From: Desulfobacter sp.
GTDB taxonomy: Bacteria > Desulfobacterota > Desulfobacteria > Desulfobacterales > Desulfobacteraceae
DNA length: 64,000 nt
Reading direction: 5' to 3'
NCBI GenBank assembly: GCA_028768545.1
Contig: CP054838.1
Location: 2,963,001-3,027,000, forward strand
The notes beneath the pieces are model-generated. The model did not search any database. It was given only the letters and a program-made list of their open reading frames with translations, and was not told the DNA's origin. Of the stretch, positions 36,853-45,961 are shown piece after piece (the first letter of the stretch is position 1; the number at the start of each line of letters is the position of its first letter). A program made the translations under genes and the position numbers.

Positions 36853-36944
36853 AAAATTATTCTATATAAGGTTTTAAAAAATCACGGTAAATCCATTTTG
36901 ATTCCCGGACCTTTTGTTCATAAAGGCCTAACAACCGCTTGTCT

Positions 36945-36952
36945 TTTTGAGA
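36945..36952 (+). repeat. Left 8-bp target duplication of the ISKra4 element
   Basis: TTTTGAGA immediately left of the element. Its partner is the same word read on the minus strand at 48140-48133, next to the displaced right end. Confidence 0.8.
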
Positions 36953-38288
36953 GGGCGCATTCCCATTTTCCCGGTTTTAAAAAGGCCTGTCTTTTAGAGC
37001 AAAAAGAATGATATCCTCTGTTACGCTGAAATGAACATAAATGGATTGTGCTAATGAAGAAAGCTGAAGATTGTAATACTGTTGATGAAGTCCTTGCATG
37101 CCTCAAAGAACTGGAAGAAGATCCAAATCGCTTGGTTCGTAACGCTAACGAATTAGAACAGATGGAGCAGGAAATCCTTGAGTATACAAATCGGATAAGC
37201 GCCTTTTTTTTAAAAAAAAGATCCAGGCCTCAGTAGATTCCTCTGAACAGGTCGACCAAGAAAAAGAATTGATGTCCAATTGGCCGGGACGGATGAAAAG
37301 CGAAGGGCTTGAGACCGTTTGGATTCAGCTTTGTACAGATAGTTCGGTTGATATTCATGTTCGATACTATCGAAGGTCCTGTGACCGCCGAAAAGGAAAA
37401 AGATATAAAGGTGCATACGCTGGCTTAATCCTTCTTGGAATCCATGATCGCTGCTCGCCTGCTTTGGCTTCTATGGTGAGTTCTTGGTCAGCCTTATTAA
37501 GTTCTTTTGAAGAAGTCCGTCAAGTGCTTTGTGACCGTGGGATGACGTTGGGTATAAAGGTCATCCGTAAACTGACCTATCGGTACGCAGAGCGGGCTCG
37601 AGCCGAACAACAAGCGGGCCGAATCCCATTAAATGATGGAGATTTACTTGAAGGGCGGCGAGTCGTTATCAGCACTGATGGTGGCCGCACTCGGCTCAGA
37701 GAGAAGAAAAGGGGACCAAAAACCCAAAAGGATAGAACCCGATTTCGTGGGGCATGGCGAGAACCCAAGCTTTTGATCATTTATGTAGTGGACGCCCATA
37801 GAAAACAAGAAAAAAGCTTTTCACCATTTATTGATGGCTGTTTCAATGGACCGGATGGTGTATTCCACTTGTTAAAGGGTTATTTGAACTCCCTTCATAT
37901 TCAGAACTCAGACAAAATACTGTTTGTTGCAGATGGGGCACATTGGATTTGGAATCGAATCCCCGGACTGCTAAAAGCATTGGGTTTGGCTCCTGAGCGT
38001 GTGTATGAACTTCTCGATTTCTACCATGCAGTTGAGCATCTGGGTACAGTAGCAGGCTTAAGGAAGACCTGGTCATCCAAGGAACGCAAACGCTGGGTAT
38101 CGAAGCAGCGAGGTCTTCTGCTGAAGGGAAAGGCGATTGAGGTGGTACAGGCCGTCCAGAAGCTTTGTAGAGGCAGAAACAGTAAGGCTATCAAGACGGA
38201 ACGGGATTATTTTGTGCGCAATGAACTGAGGCTTAATTTCTCAACTGTAAAAGCGTTGAACTTACCTATTGGCAGCGGTGCTATTGAA
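36953..38288 (+). mobile_element. ISKra4-family element, left part (interrupted)
   Basis: The left inverted repeat is GGGCGCATTCCCATTTTCCC plus GGTT (36953-36976). The matching right end lies at 48141-48164, in the same written orientation only because that part has been inverted. Both parts together give an element of about 1.52 kb. It is cut at 38288/38289 by IS6 copy A, whose 8-bp target CTATTGAA occupies 38281-38288. Confidence 0.85.
37054..38288 (+). pseudogene. ISKra4-family transposase, 5' part, two frames joined by a likely -1 frameshift
   Basis: The first frame runs from the ATG at 37054 to a stop at 37236 and encodes a helical N-terminal piece (KAEDCNTVDEVLACLKEL). The main frame is open from about 37203 through 38288 and encodes the DDE-type domain (VISTDGGRTRLRE, FVADGAHWIWN, YHAVEHLG, LPIGSGAIE). 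The frames overlap over T7A8G at 37204-37220; the zero-frame heptamer A AAA AAA allows a -1 slip that joins them, as in IS with programmed frameshifting. The reading frame is cut after GAIE by IS6 copy A and continues at 48335 on the minus strand. Confidence 0.82.
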
Positions 38289-39125
38289 GGTTCTGTTGCA
38301 AAAAATATTTCCAGGACAAAGAGATCGTTCAGGCGTAAAATTTACGCAGCATAAGAAAACAGATTTTCGACGAATTCTTTCTGCTTTAAAATTTCTCCCT
38401 TCCTGATATTTTTAACTTGTCCTTTTCTGATCATGTTCATAATTTCATAGCCTTTTAGCGTCCGCCAGGCAGAATGAAATGTCTTGAACCCCATACCAGC
38501 TCTGACAAGCTTTTTGATAAACCGGTGGTCTTGCTCAATAATATTGTTCAGATATTTATTCTGTCTTAGGATACAGTCCTTATTCAGAAGCTTTTTTTCT
38601 TTCAAAGCCTTTACTGCCGGAGGATATGCAGGATTTCCGTCAACACTCAGAACCCGAGGTCTGGAGCTATTGGAAGCTCGCAGCATCTTTTTAAAAAATC
38701 GTTTGGCAGATTCCATATTACGTCTGCTGCGAAGAAGAAAATCGATGGTATTTCCACGGGAATCGACCGCTCGGTAAAGATACTTCATTTTCCCCCGCAC
38801 CTTGATATATGTTTCATCAATACGGTAAGAATCATTTGATTGCCGCAGATACTTCCTGCTTCGCTTTTCCATTTCAGGAGCATAGCGCTGAACCCATCGG
38901 TAAATGGTACTGTGATCCACAGACAAGCCCCGTTCTTGCATCATCTCTTCCAGATTCCTGTAACTCAGTTGATATCTCAGATACCAGCGAACATTCAACA
39001 GGATGATTTCTTTTTCATAATGACGCCACTTGAAAGGGTTTTCATTTTTCATACTATCTCTCTGCAAATAAATTAGTGCCAAAACGGACTTGTATCAGAC
39101 ATTAATAATTTTTTGCAACAGAACC
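38289..39125 (-). mobile_element. IS6-family insertion sequence, copy A
   Basis: 837 bp bounded by perfect inverted repeats that begin GGTTCTGTTGCAAAAAAT. One transposase gene on the minus strand. The left flank is CTATTGAA (38281-38288), inside the ISKra4 transposase; the right flank is ACTTGATG, inside an IS3 orfA fragment, so there is no local target duplication. See the inversion entry. Confidence 0.92.
38342..39082 (-). CDS. IS6-family transposase, copy A
   Basis: 246-residue DDE transposase. The N-terminal helix-turn-helix region includes YRNLEEMMQERGLSVDHSTIYRWVQRY (positions about 42-70), then the catalytic acids in RIDETYIKVRG (first D), LSVDGNPAYPP (second D) and the E of IIEQDHRFIK. 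Protein sequence is identical to copy B. Position 39082 is probably upstream of the real start; an ATG ten codons in (MKNENPF) follows AGAGAGATAGT and may be the start. Confidence 0.92.
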   Translation of the reverse strand: MALIYLQRDSMKNENPFKWRHYEKEIILLNVRWYLRYQLSYRNLEEMMQERGLSVDHSTIYRWVQRYAPEMEKRSRKYLRQSNDSYRIDETYIKVRGKMKYLYRAVDSRGNTIDFLLRSRRNMESAKRFFKKMLRASNSSRPRVLSVDGNPAYPPAVKALKEKKLLNKDCILRQNKYLNNIIEQDHRFIKKLVRAGMGFKTFHSAWRTLKGYEIMNMIRKGQVKNIRKGEILKQKEFVENLFSYAA

Positions 39126-39390
39126 ACTTGATGTCCATTTTCAGTCGCCCGATCTCCTCGTAAAGTGGGGCAGTGATTTCTTCCTCGGTCTTTGGCCGCC
39201 GTTTTTTCCCTGATGGGAAAAGCTCTAGGGCATTGGTGAGCAGTTGTTTCTTCCAAACCGATATTTGATTTGGATGAACCTTATAGGCCGTTGATAGCTC
39301 GGCTAAGGTCTTCATTCCCTTGATGGCTTCGACCGCCACTTTGACTTTAAATTTTGCCGAAAATTGTCTTCTTTTACGTGTCATTTTCAT
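39126..39390 (-). pseudogene. IS3-family orfA fragment
   Basis: The first 88 or so codons of an IS3 orfA (KRRQFSAKFKVKVAVEA, then LSTAYKVHPNQISVWKKQL, a helix-turn-helix). It starts at the ATG at 39390 and is cut after EEIGRLKMDIKW by the end of IS6 copy A, so the orfA tail and the whole orfB of this copy are missing here. Confidence 0.8.
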
Positions 39391-39483
39391 GCGTCCTTTC
39401 TTACCATTTTCAGGACGCGGATTCCACTTAAGCAAGTGGTCCTAAAATCGGGGGTAACCGCACTTCACTCGGACACGTATTGA

Positions 39484-40293
39484 GACCAGGCCCCATACCA
39501 GGTCTATGCCTCTCTTCTTGATAAAGGAAAATACTATTGCTCCATCAGAACGATGTATCGGCTTCTTCACAAAGAACATGGTTCTGTGCCGGAACGAAGA
39601 CGGCAGGTAAATCGCCCGAAATATAAAAAAACTGAATTGCTGGCAACCGGACCGAATCAGGTCTGGTCCTGGGATATTACCAAGTTGAAAAGCGTCACAA
39701 AATGGACTTATTTCTATCTGTATGTAATCATGGATATTTTCAGCAGGTATGTTGTCGGCTGGATGGTCGCCCATAGGGAACAAACAGCATTGGCCAAAAG
39801 GCTTATTGAGAAGTCCTGTGAAAACCAAAATATATTACCCGGTCAGCTTGGACTTCATGCAGATCGGGGAGCCAGTATGAAATCCAAAGGGGTTGCCCAG
39901 CTTCTTGTCGATTTAGGGGTAACCAAAACCCACAGCAGACCGCACGTCAGCAATGATAACCCTTACTCTGAAGCTCAATTTAAAACATTGAAATATTGTC
40001 CAAAATTTCCAAATCATTTTGGTTCGATTGAGGATGCAAGAACCTTTTGCCAGGATTTTTTTAGATATTACAACAAAGAGCATTACCATTCTGGTATTGG
40101 CCTGGTAACCCCGGAACAGTTTCATTATGGCATTGCTAAAGAGATTTATGGGTCTCGCTGTAGAACTTTGAAAGAGGCGTTTATTAAAAACCCAATACGC
40201 TTTAAGGGGAAAATCCCTCGGCCACCAGCTTTACCAGAAGCAGCCTGGATCAACAAACCGGAACAGGAAGAGAAGGATAAGATTGGAGCCTAA
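39484..40293 (+). pseudogene. IS3-family orfB fragment, 5'-truncated
   Basis: The integrase-core part of an IS3 orfB. The open frame starts within the gene (QVYASLLDKGKYYCSIRTMY), so the N-terminus is missing. The catalytic acids are visible in WSWDITKL, HADRGASM (D) and NPYSEAQFKTLKY (E). It points away from the orfA fragment at 39126, so the two are not halves of a single element in their present order. Confidence 0.82.
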
Positions 40294-40295
40294 TT

Positions 40296-40883
40296 TTAGG
40301 CATAAAGTGTCTCATTGTCATTGACACATTCCGGATTGACAAATATGAACTGGTTTATGTCGAAACCAGCGTCTGCTGCTTTTCCCAATAGAACAGACGT
40401 TGTTTCTTCTTTCATAATTGGGTGTCTTCCAAGAATCCATAGATAGGATTTATCAGGCCCGCAAACAAGCGAATATTGGTAGTTTTCCTGGTCAAGGCCA
40501 AAAATGATATAAGACCCATAATAAGGGCCCAAAAAAGAAACTTTCAAATAACCTAAATTGGAGGCTTCTACAAAATAAGCCTTTCCTTGAGTTTCTTTCC
40601 ACAAGCCTTTCTCCGCGGAATATCCACGATTTATGACTTTGACGCCACCGTCATTGCGCAATGAATACTCTGCGCTCACATGGGACAATCCGCGTTCAAA
40701 TGAATGGTCAAATCTTGCAATTTCATACCACTTGCCCAAATATTTTTCTAAGGTAAAATTATTAACAGGGCTCACATTTTCAGGTATTCCAGTGCACCCG
40801 ATTAAAAGTATAAAAAATAAGATGGATCCCTTTTTTATATTCCTGCCTTTTGGGCCGAATCTGTTTTCAGTCCGTAAAAGCAT
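40296..40883 (-). CDS. Lipocalin family lipoprotein (Blc type)
   Basis: Outer-membrane lipocalin that binds lipids or fatty acids. With the ATG at 40883 the product has 195 residues: a basic region and hydrophobic signal ending in LLIGCTG (lipobox), then the lipocalin signature LGKWYEIARFDHSFERGL, a YSLRNDGGVKV strand and the C-terminal SYLWILGRHP. The frame is open to 41000, but the extra part does not look like signal peptide. It begins 3 bp beyond the end of the IS3 orfB fragment, in the opposite direction, so its 3' end may have been close to an IS end. Confidence 0.85.
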   Translation of the reverse strand: MLLRTENRFGPKGRNIKKGSILFFILLIGCTGIPENVSPVNNFTLEKYLGKWYEIARFDHSFERGLSHVSAEYSLRNDGGVKVINRGYSAEKGLWKETQGKAYFVEASNLGYLKVSFLGPYYGSYIIFGLDQENYQYSLVCGPDKSYLWILGRHPIMKEETTSVLLGKAADAGFDINQFIFVNPECVNDNETLYA

Positions 40884-41034
40884 CAATGGCAATATCCTTT
40901 TTTTTAAAATTGAAGCGACAAGCGTTTTGATACGATCGAGTGCCGCCAGAAGAACCGCCCATTCGTCTTTGTACCGTCCGGGACAAAAAACATATGGCAA
41001 ACGATTTTTAGGACTCTAAGTGAATCCGCCAATC

Positions 41035-41247
41035 TCAAACCTGCTGCATCTGCCCGTAATAAATGCCGGACAACTGCAATAAATTCTTCAAAAAAGCCGG
41101 CGACAGATATCTAATAAAATGTAACAATGGGGCTGTGGCCTCACGCTCAGCCATAAAACAAAGTACAGCATAGACTGTTTTATCCAAGGTCTCAGGACGT
41201 TTGCCATCTGCAAAATGGTCATCGATGGTATCGCACAAGCAACTCAA
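41035..41247 (-). CDS. Hypothetical protein (70 aa)
   Basis: A short reading frame starting with TTG directly at the end of the DUF523/DUF1722 gene (4-bp overlap). The product (with MAEREATAPLLHFIRYLSP in the middle) matches no family I recognise. It may be a remnant of a larger gene lost when the region was rearranged. Evidence that it is translated is limited to its position. Confidence 0.3.
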   Translation of the reverse strand: MSCLCDTIDDHFADGKRPETLDKTVYAVLCFMAEREATAPLLHFIRYLSPAFLKNLLQLSGIYYGQMQQV

Positions 41248-42194
41248 AAATAATTTCTAAGTTTTAATTCAAAAGGATGGGGGTTTAAATATGTCTGGAC
41301 TTTCAACCACGGCTGGTCGTATTTCATGACATAATGTTTGATCAATGTCATCGGAACAATCAAAGGGACATATCCAGATCGATACTGATCAATGACTGAC
41401 AATAGCTCCTGCTTCTCATCACCACCCAAATTCTTTTTAAAATATCCCATCATGTGATGAAGTACATTGATATTTTTCTTTAAGGTGGATTTAAGCTTTA
41501 GGGCTCTGAGTAACAGTTGTTCATACCTGTCAAACAACTCGTCCAAACCATAATCTTTACCTTGAGCGACAATCTTACCCATTTTTCTGTATATGTCCTG
41601 ATTATGGGATAAAATGAGAAGCTTATTTTGTGTGTGAAATTCTACAAGTCCTCCCAATGATTTATTGTCATTGATAAGCGTTCTCCAGCGTTGCAGTGAA
41701 AAGAGGCTTTCAATGAAATTTTCACGCAGCTTAGGGTCATGAAGGCGCCCTGCCTCCTCAACAGGTATTCTTGGAAAAGCTTGTGTAAACGCCTTTGCAA
41801 AAAGGCCGGTGCCGTTTTTTCGCACCTTATCGTCATCGCCGTAAACGCGTATCCGGTATAAGCCGCTGCTGGGAGATTTGCTTCTGAATATAAAACCGCA
41901 AAGGTCATCCTTGGTCAGTTCTTTCAAACGCTCCTTAATCCAGGTTTCCATCTGAACTGTTTTGTCCACACAGGTTTTCTGTGTCACTAATCTTGGATTT
42001 TCGGTGGGACCTACCAGCCTGACCGCTTCACGGGGCGTTGGCATGCCGCATTCAACTTCCGGGCAGACAGGTACATACTCTGCAAACAGTCCAAGGGTCT
42101 GAGTCAAAAATCTATCATGACTGTGTCCACCGTCATACCGGACTTTATTTCCTAAAAGACAGGAGCTGATGCCTATTTTGATGGGTGTAAGCAT
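41244..42194 (-). CDS. DUF523 and DUF1722 domain protein (YbgA-like)
   Basis: 316 residues. The N-terminal half is DUF523 (ISSCLLGNKVRYDGGH, CPEVECGMPTPREAVRL, FRSKSPSSG), and the C-terminal half is DUF1722/YbgA (the closing YDQPWLKVQTYLNPHP is characteristic). In other bacteria this protein is encoded near photolyase and lipocalin genes and often belongs to singlet-oxygen or light-stress regulons; its biochemical role is unknown. TGGAGAATCTTA precedes the ATG. Its upstream region was hit by an IS4 element. Confidence 0.88.
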   Translation of the reverse strand: MLTPIKIGISSCLLGNKVRYDGGHSHDRFLTQTLGLFAEYVPVCPEVECGMPTPREAVRLVGPTENPRLVTQKTCVDKTVQMETWIKERLKELTKDDLCGFIFRSKSPSSGLYRIRVYGDDDKVRKNGTGLFAKAFTQAFPRIPVEEAGRLHDPKLRENFIESLFSLQRWRTLINDNKSLGGLVEFHTQNKLLILSHNQDIYRKMGKIVAQGKDYGLDELFDRYEQLLLRALKLKSTLKKNINVLHHMMGYFKKNLGGDEKQELLSVIDQYRSGYVPLIVPMTLIKHYVMKYDQPWLKVQTYLNPHPFELKLRNYF

Positions 42195-42266
42195 TAAGAT
42201 TCTCCATTAATTTAAAATAAAACGGCCTAAAATTACCAAGAGCGAAAAGAGAATTCGGTAACGATC

Positions 42267-42276
42267 GAATAACTAT
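42267..42276 (+). repeat. Left 10-bp target duplication of the IS4 element
   Basis: GAATAACTAT, repeated at 43586-43595 on the other side of the element. Confidence 0.75.
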
Positions 42277-43585
42277 CAGTAGTGTCCGGTTAGGTTGTTG
42301 CATATAAAAAGCATCTAAAATCATTGAAAAACAGTCTGTTTTGTGTTGACAAATGTGCGTAAAAATTTTTGTGCGCCTTGAAAACTTAACTCAAGGAGCT
42401 CAAATGACGCACATCTCAGTCCCTAAAAAACAACTACGGTCCCTGAACTTTGACAATTTCAGGTGCCCTCTGATAAAGTCACTTTCAAAAGCACCGGAAT
42501 TACAATCTCGAGGAGACCGCCCTTTAAAAATGACATTCGAAGACCAGATAAATGCTTTGGTTTATTTCCATCTTCAGGAGCACAAGTCTGCCCGACATTT
42601 AATTCAGGATCTCAAGGAGAATGTTTTTGCTAAAGAAAATATTGCGCCAGACGGTGGTATCAGCCGTAGTAGTTTCTGTGAAGCCATCAATCACAGGGGA
42701 CTCGAACAACTGCAATTTATCTTTGAGGATCTTTATAAACAGGCTCTTGAGTGTCATCCGGGTGAACACGCCGAGTTAGGAGAGTTGGTTTCCATTGACG
42801 GTAGTCTCATAAATGCAGTCCTTTCAATGCACTGGGCGAACTACAGAAAAGGAAGTAAAAAAGCCAAAGTACATTGCGGATTTGACATTAATCACGGAAT
42901 CCCAAACAAAATCTTTTTGACTGAAGGCAACGGCGCTGAACGCACTTTTGTTCCCAAAATACTTTCCAAGGGGCAAACAGGTGTTATGGATCGTGGATAT
43001 CAATCCCATAAAGAATTTGACCTGCTTCAGGAGCAAGGCAAACATTTTGTCTGCCGTATAAAAACCAGGACAACAAGAACAATTATTGATAACCACGAGA
43101 CCCCTTCCGACAGCTACATTTTTTATGATGCACTGGTTAAACTTGGTACTCCGAATCAAAACCAGACGAAAAGGCCTGTTCGGGTTGTTGGCTATAAAAT
43201 TGCTGGCGTCAAATACTATGTGGCAACTGACAGGCATGATTTAACAGCGGAACAAATAGCAACAATTTATAAACTCCGGTGGACCATTGAGGATTTTTTC
43301 AAATGGTGGAAAGAACATCTGAAGGTATATCATCTCATTGCCCGCAGTGAATACGGCCTTATGGTTCAGATTCTTGGCGGCCTTATCACTTACCTGTTAC
43401 TGGCAATCCATTGCCAAAAACAGTTTAATGAAAAGGTCACGATCAAAAGAGTTCGGCAGCTGCGAACCGCCATTCTAAATGACCTGTTTGGCTGCGAGGA
43501 GCAGGGCTCTCATAGTTCAAACAGGGACAATATTGTCAAAGATCAAAAAATTATTGAGCAAGCAAAAACCTAACCGGACATCACT
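42277..43585 (+). mobile_element. IS4-family insertion sequence
   Basis: About 1.31 kb with terminal inverted repeats sharing TGTCCGGTTAGGTT. Outside the ends stands the same 10-bp word GAATAACTAT, the size of duplication typical of IS4. It sits between the DUF523/DUF1722 gene and the SDR gene and looks intact. Confidence 0.85.
42404..43573 (+). CDS. IS4-family transposase
   Basis: 389-residue DDE transposase. The first catalytic aspartate is in LVSIDGSLINAV, the second in GVMDRGYQSH, and the glutamate is in the YREK-like segment around YKLRWTIEDFFKWWKEHL. Start chosen at the ATG at 42404, with AAGGAG six bases upstream; the frame is open a further 17 codons. It is uninterrupted, and the element has both ends, so it is potentially active. 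Confidence 0.9.
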   Translation: MTHISVPKKQLRSLNFDNFRCPLIKSLSKAPELQSRGDRPLKMTFEDQINALVYFHLQEHKSARHLIQDLKENVFAKENIAPDGGISRSSFCEAINHRGLEQLQFIFEDLYKQALECHPGEHAELGELVSIDGSLINAVLSMHWANYRKGSKKAKVHCGFDINHGIPNKIFLTEGNGAERTFVPKILSKGQTGVMDRGYQSHKEFDLLQEQGKHFVCRIKTRTTRTIIDNHETPSDSYIFYDALVKLGTPNQNQTKRPVRVVGYKIAGVKYYVATDRHDLTAEQIATIYKLRWTIEDFFKWWKEHLKVYHLIARSEYGLMVQILGGLITYLLLAIHCQKQFNEKVTIKRVRQLRTAILNDLFGCEEQGSHSSNRDNIVKDQKIIEQAKT

Positions 43586-43627
43586 GAATAACTATATAAG
43601 GTTTTGAAATAATTGACACTCATTTTC

Positions 43628-43657
43628 TTGATTAATCAGTCTTTTTATCAGTATAAT
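43628..43657 (+). promoter_or_regulatory. Probable promoter of the SDR-PNPOx operon
   Basis: TTGATT (43628-43633), an 18-base spacer, TATAAT (43652-43657), about 60 bp before the SDR start. It lies outside the IS4 element. Confidence 0.5.
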
Positions 43658-43717
43658 AAATTTACAACAACTTTTCCATTCTTTGATTCTGACAGCAAAT
43701 GATTTCAGGGAGCCTGA

Positions 43718-45253
43718 ATGAACAAAATAAAACCCATTTTGGTAACAGGCGCAACCGGTTATGTTTCCGGCCGACTTATCCCATTATTATTGGCGGACGG
43801 ATATAAGGTGAAAGCCATGGGGCGTTCCATCCCCAAGATGGCGGACCGGCCATGGGGGCAGGATCAGAATATCGAACTGGTCAAAGGCGATATTCAAGAT
43901 TTAGAATCGCTGAAAAATGCGGCAAAAGGCTGTGGGACTGTTTATTATCTTGTCCACTCCATGATTTCCCAAAAAGGCAAATACCGGGATGCCGATAAAA
44001 TGGGTGCGAAAAACATGGTTCAAGCCGCCACAGCGGAAGAAATAGACCATATTATATATTTAGGCGGCCTTGGAGACATCAACCATAAAAATATCAGCAA
44101 GCATCTTCTTTCCAGAAATGAGGTTGGTAACATTCTCATGAAAGGCCCTGTCCCGACAACGATACTGCGAGCGGCCATGATCCTGGGATCAGGCAGTGCC
44201 AGCTTTGAAATATTAAGATATCTTGCCGAACGCTTACCTGTAATGATAACCCCTAAATGGGTGAGTATGCCAACCCAGCCGATCTCCATAACCAATGTTT
44301 TGGGATATTTAAAAGGCTGTTTAAAATCCCCTGAAACACGAGGAGAAACATTCGATATCGGAGGGCCTGAGGTTGTGGCATACCGGGATTTATTCCGTAT
44401 CTTTGCCAAAGAGGCAAACTTACCGGCACCCGTTATGATTCCTGTCCCTGTGTTAACGCCGAAGTTATCATCACTTTGGATTCACCTTGTGACACCGGTT
44501 CCTGCTGCCATTGCACAGCCCCTGGCAGAGGGGTTGAGCCTTCCGACAACCTGTACGGAAGACCGTATCACCCGGATCATTCCCCAGGATCTGATTCCAT
44601 GCGCTGAGGCAATTAGAAGGGCCCTTGACCGGGTTCGTCAAGAACAGGTCGACACCTGCTGGGCAGATGCCGGAGACATCAAATATCCTGAATGGTCCCA
44701 TTATGGTGATTCATCATATTCAGGGGGCACCATTCTTTCCTGCGGATACCAGGCAACCGTAAAGGGAACCCCCGCTGACCTGTGGAGATCCATTGAAAAG
44801 ATCGGCGGCCGAACAGGGTATTACGGTGCAGATATATTATGGAAGATTCGCGGTATCATAGATATATTTACCGGGGGGGTTGGCCTATCCCGGGGCAGGC
44901 GCTCTAAAAAAGAGATCAGGGTGGGCGATGCCCTTGATTTCTGGCGGGTCCTTGAGATGAAATCCCAATCAAAACTAGTTTTGCTGGCTGAAATGAAAAC
45001 ACCAGGGGAAGCGTTGTTAGAAATAAAAATGCAGGCAATAAACAATGAGGTCTGCACGGTCAGTTTACTGGCACGGTTTCTTCCTAAAGGTATACCCGGG
45101 CTTTTATATTGGTATCTCCTGTATCCATTCCACCAATATGTATTCACGCAGATGTTAAAAGGTTTGGTAAAGGCCTCTTATTTAAAATTTGTAAAAAAAC
45201 CGCACAAGTACGATCCCAGTTTGACAACGACATGTCGGTTACCAGATGAATAA
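43718..45253 (+). CDS. SDR-family NAD(P)-binding protein with C-terminal DUF2867
   Basis: 511 residues. The N-terminal 300 residues are an atypical short-chain-dehydrogenase fold (LVTGATGYVSGRLIPLLL, YYLVHSM, YLGGLGD). The C-terminal third is a DUF2867 domain (WSHYGDSSYSGGTIL..., RGIIDIFTGGVGLSRGRR, VGDALDFWRV). Proteins of this type occur near photolyase/YbgA genes in other proteobacteria; the substrate is unknown. CAGGGAGCCTGA precedes the ATG. It is the first gene of a short operon with the PNPOx-like and PEP-synthase-like genes. Confidence 0.88.
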   Translation: MNKIKPILVTGATGYVSGRLIPLLLADGYKVKAMGRSIPKMADRPWGQDQNIELVKGDIQDLESLKNAAKGCGTVYYLVHSMISQKGKYRDADKMGAKNMVQAATAEEIDHIIYLGGLGDINHKNISKHLLSRNEVGNILMKGPVPTTILRAAMILGSGSASFEILRYLAERLPVMITPKWVSMPTQPISITNVLGYLKGCLKSPETRGETFDIGGPEVVAYRDLFRIFAKEANLPAPVMIPVPVLTPKLSSLWIHLVTPVPAAIAQPLAEGLSLPTTCTEDRITRIIPQDLIPCAEAIRRALDRVRQEQVDTCWADAGDIKYPEWSHYGDSSYSGGTILSCGYQATVKGTPADLWRSIEKIGGRTGYYGADILWKIRGIIDIFTGGVGLSRGRRSKKEIRVGDALDFWRVLEMKSQSKLVLLAEMKTPGEALLEIKMQAINNEVCTVSLLARFLPKGIPGLLYWYLLYPFHQYVFTQMLKGLVKASYLKFVKKPHKYDPSLTTTCRLPDE

Positions 45254-45277
45254 TGTTAAAAGGTATAGGGCGATGCT

Positions 45278-45733
45278 ATGAGAGACGACAGAGAACAGAT
45301 ATTAAAAGCGATTGTGCAGCTGTTTGAATCCCAGAGCCTGGCTGTTCTTTCCACCCTGAAAAACGACCAGCCATATTCCAGCCTGGTTGCATTTGCGGCA
45401 AACTCAGACCTTGGCTGTTTTTATTTTCTAACCCCCAATACAACCCGTAAATATGAACATCTGACAACAAATCCAAAGGTCTCTATTCTTGTCAATGACA
45501 GCCAAAATAGGGCCGAGGATATTTACAATGCCGTCTCTGTTACCGGCACAGGTGTTTCGGCGGTTATTGATAAATCAATTGAACAAAAAGCACTTGATCT
45601 ATATTTGACAAAGCATCCCCATTTAAAAGAATTCGCCAAGGCACCGACCACCGCTTTCATCCGTATCTCCATGGAGCGGTACTTTATGGTCAACCGATTT
45701 CAAAATGTCGTTGAAGTCAAGGTCAACCCATGA
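45278..45733 (+). CDS. Pyridoxamine 5'-phosphate oxidase-fold protein
   Basis: 151 residues of the flavin-binding split-barrel type (LAVLSTLKNDQPYSSLVAF, NPKVSILVND, TGTGVSAVID). These proteins usually bind FMN or F420 and reduce small substrates or haem-like compounds; the substrate here is unknown. Its stop codon overlaps the start of the next gene in ATGA, indicating translational coupling. Confidence 0.85.
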   Translation: MRDDREQILKAIVQLFESQSLAVLSTLKNDQPYSSLVAFAANSDLGCFYFLTPNTTRKYEHLTTNPKVSILVNDSQNRAEDIYNAVSVTGTGVSAVIDKSIEQKALDLYLTKHPHLKEFAKAPTTAFIRISMERYFMVNRFQNVVEVKVNP

Positions 45734-45960
45734 AACCGCTTCTCAAGACAGATGAATTCTTGACTGCCGGTCGAGACCAGGTTGGGGGCAAGGCCTATTG
45801 TTTAGCAAAGATCCATAACCATGGTATTCGGGTGCCCAAAACCTTGTGCATCCCCTGCACGGTTTATGATGATTATCTTGTCCAGTCCTATCTCAAAGAC
45901 AGAATTTTTCTTGAAATAAACAAAAAACCACTTGAGCAGATGCGTTGGGAAGAAATATGA
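45730..45960 (+). pseudogene. PEP-synthase/PPDK-like protein, N-terminal fragment
   Basis: The 76-residue product reads as the start of a PEP-utilising, ATP-grasp-like pyruvate phosphate dikinase domain (DQVGGKAYCLAKIHNHGIRVP). The family protein is several hundred residues longer, so the gene is truncated; the stop falls directly before the IS256 left end at 45962, and no continuation is found on the other side of that element. Confidence 0.75.
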
Positions 45961-45961
45961 A

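Noticed and set aside
40884..41000. N-terminal 39-residue extension of the lipocalin gene
   Set aside because: It would put the lipoprotein signal far from the N-terminus; the ATG at 40883 gives a more plausible signal peptide.
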